From: Pantoea allii
Lineage (GTDB): Bacteria; Pseudomonadota; Gammaproteobacteria; Enterobacterales; Enterobacteriaceae
DNA: 64,000 nt
Assembly: GCF_002307475.1 (NCBI RefSeq)
Contig: NZ_NTMH01000030.1
Coordinates: 248,001-312,000, forward strand
Reading direction: 5' to 3'
Positions 61,772 through 64,000 of this stretch are shown here, piece after piece (position 1 is the stretch's first letter; the number at the start of each line of letters is the position of its first letter). Under the pieces are notes generated by a model. That model worked only from the letters and a program-made list of their open reading frames with translations. It ran no database searches and was not told the origin of the DNA. The translations under genes were made by a program, and so were the position numbers.

Positions 61772-61781
61772 GGGACACCTG

Positions 61782-63119
61782 ATGTTAAACAACCCATCCA
61801 CACTGAACGCAGACGTGTCGAACAGAAAACCAGAAGGGCGCAAAGCGGTCCTGTCGGTAAAAGGCATTAAGCACGGTTACGATAAAACGCATGGCGAAGT
61901 GCTGATCCTCGATGACGTCAATCTCACCCTGCAGGAAGGGGAGATTGTCGCTCTGCTGGGCCGCTCCGGTTCAGGAAAATCGACACTGCTGCGCATCATT
62001 TCGGGCCTGATTACGCCGGGTTCCGGTTCAGTCGAGTATCTGGGCAAGCCGCTCAACGGGCCAGCCAAAGGCGTCGCAATGGTGTTTCAGACCTTTGCGC
62101 TGTTTCCCTGGTTGACGGTGCTGCAAAACGTGGAAGCTGGCCTTGAGGCGCTGGGCGTGGAAAAAGCGGAACGCAGGAAACGCGCGCTGGCGGCCATCGA
62201 CCTGATCGGTCTGGACGGTTTTGAAAACGCCTATCCGCGCGAGCTGTCCGGCGGGATGCGCCAGCGTGTCGGCTTTGCGCGCGCGCTGGTGGTCGATCCC
62301 ACACTGTTATTGATGGATGAGCCTTTCTCTGCGCTGGACGTATTAACCGCCGAAACGTTACGTACCGATTTACTCGATTTGTGGAACGAAGGCCAGATGC
62401 CGATGAAGTCGGTGCTTATCGTCACCCACAACATCGAAGAAGCTGTTTTTATGTGCGACCGTATTCTGGTGCTGTCGTCTAACCCCGGACGTGTGGTCGC
62501 GGAAATCAAGGTTCCTTTTGGTCATCCCCGCAATCGCCTGGACCCTGCGTTCCGTCGTCTGGTCGATGATGTGTACACCCAGATGACGGCCAGACCAACC
62601 AGCGATAACGTGAAAAAGAGCCTCAGGCTGGGCACACGTCTGCCTCACGTATCGACTAACCTGATGGCCGGCCTGATTGAAACCCTCGCGGCCGCGCCCT
62701 ATCACGGTCGTGCAGACATGCCAGATGTGGCCCGTTCGCTGCATCTGGAGGTGGATGAGCTGTTCCCGATAGCCGAGGTGCTGCAGTCGCTGGGCTTTGC
62801 CGACGTGCGGGAAGGGGACATTTTTCTGACACCGCCCGCCCGGGTTTTTGCCGAGTCGGATACGCAGCAGCGCAAAATCATGTTTGCCGATCATCTGCTG
62901 CGTTATGTACCGCTGGCGGCCTTGATTAAAACTGTTCTGGATGAGCGCCCGGGCCATCGTGCACCGCGCGTGCGCTTTGAGCAGGAGCTGGAAGACTCGC
63001 TGGCTGACAGCGCCGCCAAAGAGACCCTGGACAGCGTGATCAACTGGGGCCGCTATGCGGAGATCTTCTCTTATAATGATCAGACCGAATTCTTCAGTCT
63101 GGAAGACGTTGAGTTCTGA
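61782..63119 (+). CDS. ABC importer ATPase with AAA-associated C-terminal domain
   Basis: The 445-residue protein has an ATPase domain (Walker A GRSGSGKST, signature LSGGMRQR, Walker B LLLMDEPFSALD) followed by a C-terminal extension of about 170 residues with VPLAALIKTVLDERPG and FEQELEDSLADSAAKETLDSVINWGRYAEIF. This extension is found in ATPases partnering the fused permease and probably has a regulatory role. AGGGA before the ATG at 61782 decides against the overlapping longer frame from 61698. It starts 10 bp after the permease stop. Confidence 0.93.
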   Translation: MLNNPSTLNADVSNRKPEGRKAVLSVKGIKHGYDKTHGEVLILDDVNLTLQEGEIVALLGRSGSGKSTLLRIISGLITPGSGSVEYLGKPLNGPAKGVAMVFQTFALFPWLTVLQNVEAGLEALGVEKAERRKRALAAIDLIGLDGFENAYPRELSGGMRQRVGFARALVVDPTLLLMDEPFSALDVLTAETLRTDLLDLWNEGQMPMKSVLIVTHNIEEAVFMCDRILVLSSNPGRVVAEIKVPFGHPRNRLDPAFRRLVDDVYTQMTARPTSDNVKKSLRLGTRLPHVSTNLMAGLIETLAAAPYHGRADMPDVARSLHLEVDELFPIAEVLQSLGFADVREGDIFLTPPARVFAESDTQQRKIMFADHLLRYVPLAALIKTVLDERPGHRAPRVRFEQELEDSLADSAAKETLDSVINWGRYAEIFSYNDQTEFFSLEDVEF

Positions 63120-63157
63120 TCCCGTTCGCTCAGTGAAACGTGGCTATTCACGGTTTA

Positions 63158-63187
63158 CACCATCCCGATTTTCAGCGCGGGATGGTG
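63158..63187 (+). terminator. Hairpin after the ABC importer operon
   Basis: CACCATCCCG (63158-63167) pairs perfectly with CGGGATGGTG (63178-63187) over 10 bp with a 10-nt loop. No T-run follows, so it is a candidate terminator or messenger stabiliser. Confidence 0.6.
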
Positions 63188-63580
63188 CCTGAAAGATTCT
63201 CAAGGTTAAAAATCCCTCCTGACGCATCAAGATGCCGCATTTTATACTGTCCCTCTCTCCCGGATATAAATAGCTTACTACTGTAATTAATAATTATAAT
63301 TAATTGCCTGCACTCTCAAAACCAGTCATTTAATTGGGCAATTCTTATATTTTTTCTGTTTTTGTTTTTCAAAAAAATAAAGAGTTATCAGTGTTTAATT
63401 CTATTATGTAGTTATTATTTTGATCCTGAAAATTAAGTATTGATAATTTATTATTTATTAATATTTCATGATCGAATTAATATCTGTGAGTTAGGCGATA
63501 TTTAAATAATTATAATTAGGTCCTTTTTTAACTACAGGAGTAAGACTATTTTGATGCCCTGATGAAATGAAGGTTTAGAC
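63188..63580. other. AT-rich intergenic region
   Basis: About 390 bp, extremely AT-rich from 63270 onward (TTAATAATTATAATTAAT-like runs). It holds the promoter of the gene starting at 63581. Such DNA is typical of H-NS-bound acquired genes. No gene was seen. Confidence 0.45.
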
Positions 63581-64000
63581 ATGAAAGATGACAAGATTTT
63601 AATATTGCGTACCTGTGCTAATAATATGGCCGATCACGGCGGAATCATCTGGCCCTTGAGCGGTATCGTGGAGTGCAAATACTGGAAGCCTGTCAAAGGC
63701 TTTGAGAACGGGCTGACGGGACTGGCCTGGGGAAAAGGATCGGATTCACCGCTAAGCCTGCATGCCGATGCCAGGTGGGTTGTCGCTGAAGTCCCTTTCG
63801 ATGAATGTATCGCGATAGAAACCCATGGCTGGGTTAAATTTCCCCGTGCTGAGGTTCTTCACGTCGGAACGAAAACCAGTGCAATGCAATTTATCCTGCA
63901 CCATCACGCTGATTATATTGCCAGTACGGAAACGCAGGCCGGATCGGTTATTCCTGATGTCGCTTCAGAAATAAAGGCAGGGGAGCGATCGCTGCCCGTA
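63581..64000 (+). CDS. Hypothetical protein, 3' end cut by window edge
   Basis: At least 140 codons are open to the window end. The start ATG is preceded by GAAGG. The product begins MKDDKILILRTCANNMADHG and contains SGIVECKYWKPVKGFENGLTGLAWGKGS and ADARWVVAEVPFDE. The combination resembles an uncharacterised domain of phage- and island-encoded proteins that I have seen annotated as DUF7666, but this is from memory only. No signal peptide or membrane helix is present in the visible part. Confidence 0.75.
   Translation, partial: MKDDKILILRTCANNMADHGGIIWPLSGIVECKYWKPVKGFENGLTGLAWGKGSDSPLSLHADARWVVAEVPFDECIAIETHGWVKFPRAEVLHVGTKTSAMQFILHHHADYIASTETQAGSVIPDVASEIKAGERSLPV

Overview
The window is chromosomal DNA from a gamma-proteobacterium of the Enterobacteriaceae (Enterobacter, Lelliottia or Kosakonia-like). 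The evidence is an enterobacterial type 1-like fimbrial operon with FimB/FimE recombinases, a SymE/SymR locus, a Fic/YhfG-type pair, Hcp and Tlde1-type type VI secretion cargo, and many major facilitator transporters of the anion:cation symporter family. Gene identities come from reading motifs in the translated sequence. No database search was possible.

Layout. (1) 1-3.3 kb is AT-rich defence and toxin DNA: the 5' part of a cytosine-C5 DNA methyltransferase, a SymE-like toxin with its antisense RNA SymR, and a Fic protein coupled to an unusually long antitoxin-like partner. (2) 3.9-16.0 kb is an eleven-gene operon, from a good sigma70 promoter to a strong terminator. It encodes a small double-glycine peptide precursor, a membrane-anchored DsbA-like oxidoreductase, an LpxL-like acyltransferase, a peptidase-containing ABC exporter, a MacA-MacB-outer-membrane-lipoprotein tripartite exporter, and a dedicated acyl-chain set (ketosynthase, dehydratase, acyl carrier protein, ketoreductase). 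Together they look like a pathway that makes, acylates, disulfide-bonds, matures and exports a lipidated bacteriocin. This is the most notable system in the window. (3) 16.6-26.9 kb is a phase-variable fimbrial locus: recombinase, a 312-bp invertible segment bounded by a 15-bp perfect inverted repeat, major pilin, attenuator, chaperone, usher, adhesin, minor pilin, three tandem LuxR-type regulators and a second recombinase.

(4) 26.9-35 kb holds two copies of a Tlde1-type L,D-transpeptidase-fold effector with small membrane proteins as likely immunity partners, one with an orphan Hcp. Between them lie a chemotaxis receptor flanked by a LysE-type exporter and a decayed copy of its 3' end, and a hexuronate-type transporter. 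(5) 35-43 kb has a decayed DeoR-PfkB fusion gene before an intact DapA-like/YhcH-like/transporter operon, a frameshifted ADP-ribosylglycohydrolase, a glycine-zipper protein, a secreted esterase and a GNAT acetyltransferase. (6) 43-50 kb has a stand-alone EAL protein and a five-gene catabolic operon (2-hydroxyacid dehydrogenase, class I aldolase, zinc dehydrogenase, FGGY kinase, transporter) for an unidentified sugar acid or polyol. (7) 50.7-56 kb has an AraC regulator, an aminoglycoside-phosphotransferase-fold kinase, an ethanolamine-type permease and a class III PLP enzyme. These fit a kinase/phospho-lyase route for an amino alcohol. (8) 56-64 kb has a membrane-active effector-like protein with two paralogous membrane proteins as likely immunity partners, a small lipoprotein, a two-gene NitT/TauT-type ABC importer without a binding protein, and a gene cut by the window edge.

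No tRNA, rRNA, CRISPR array or complete insertion sequence was seen.
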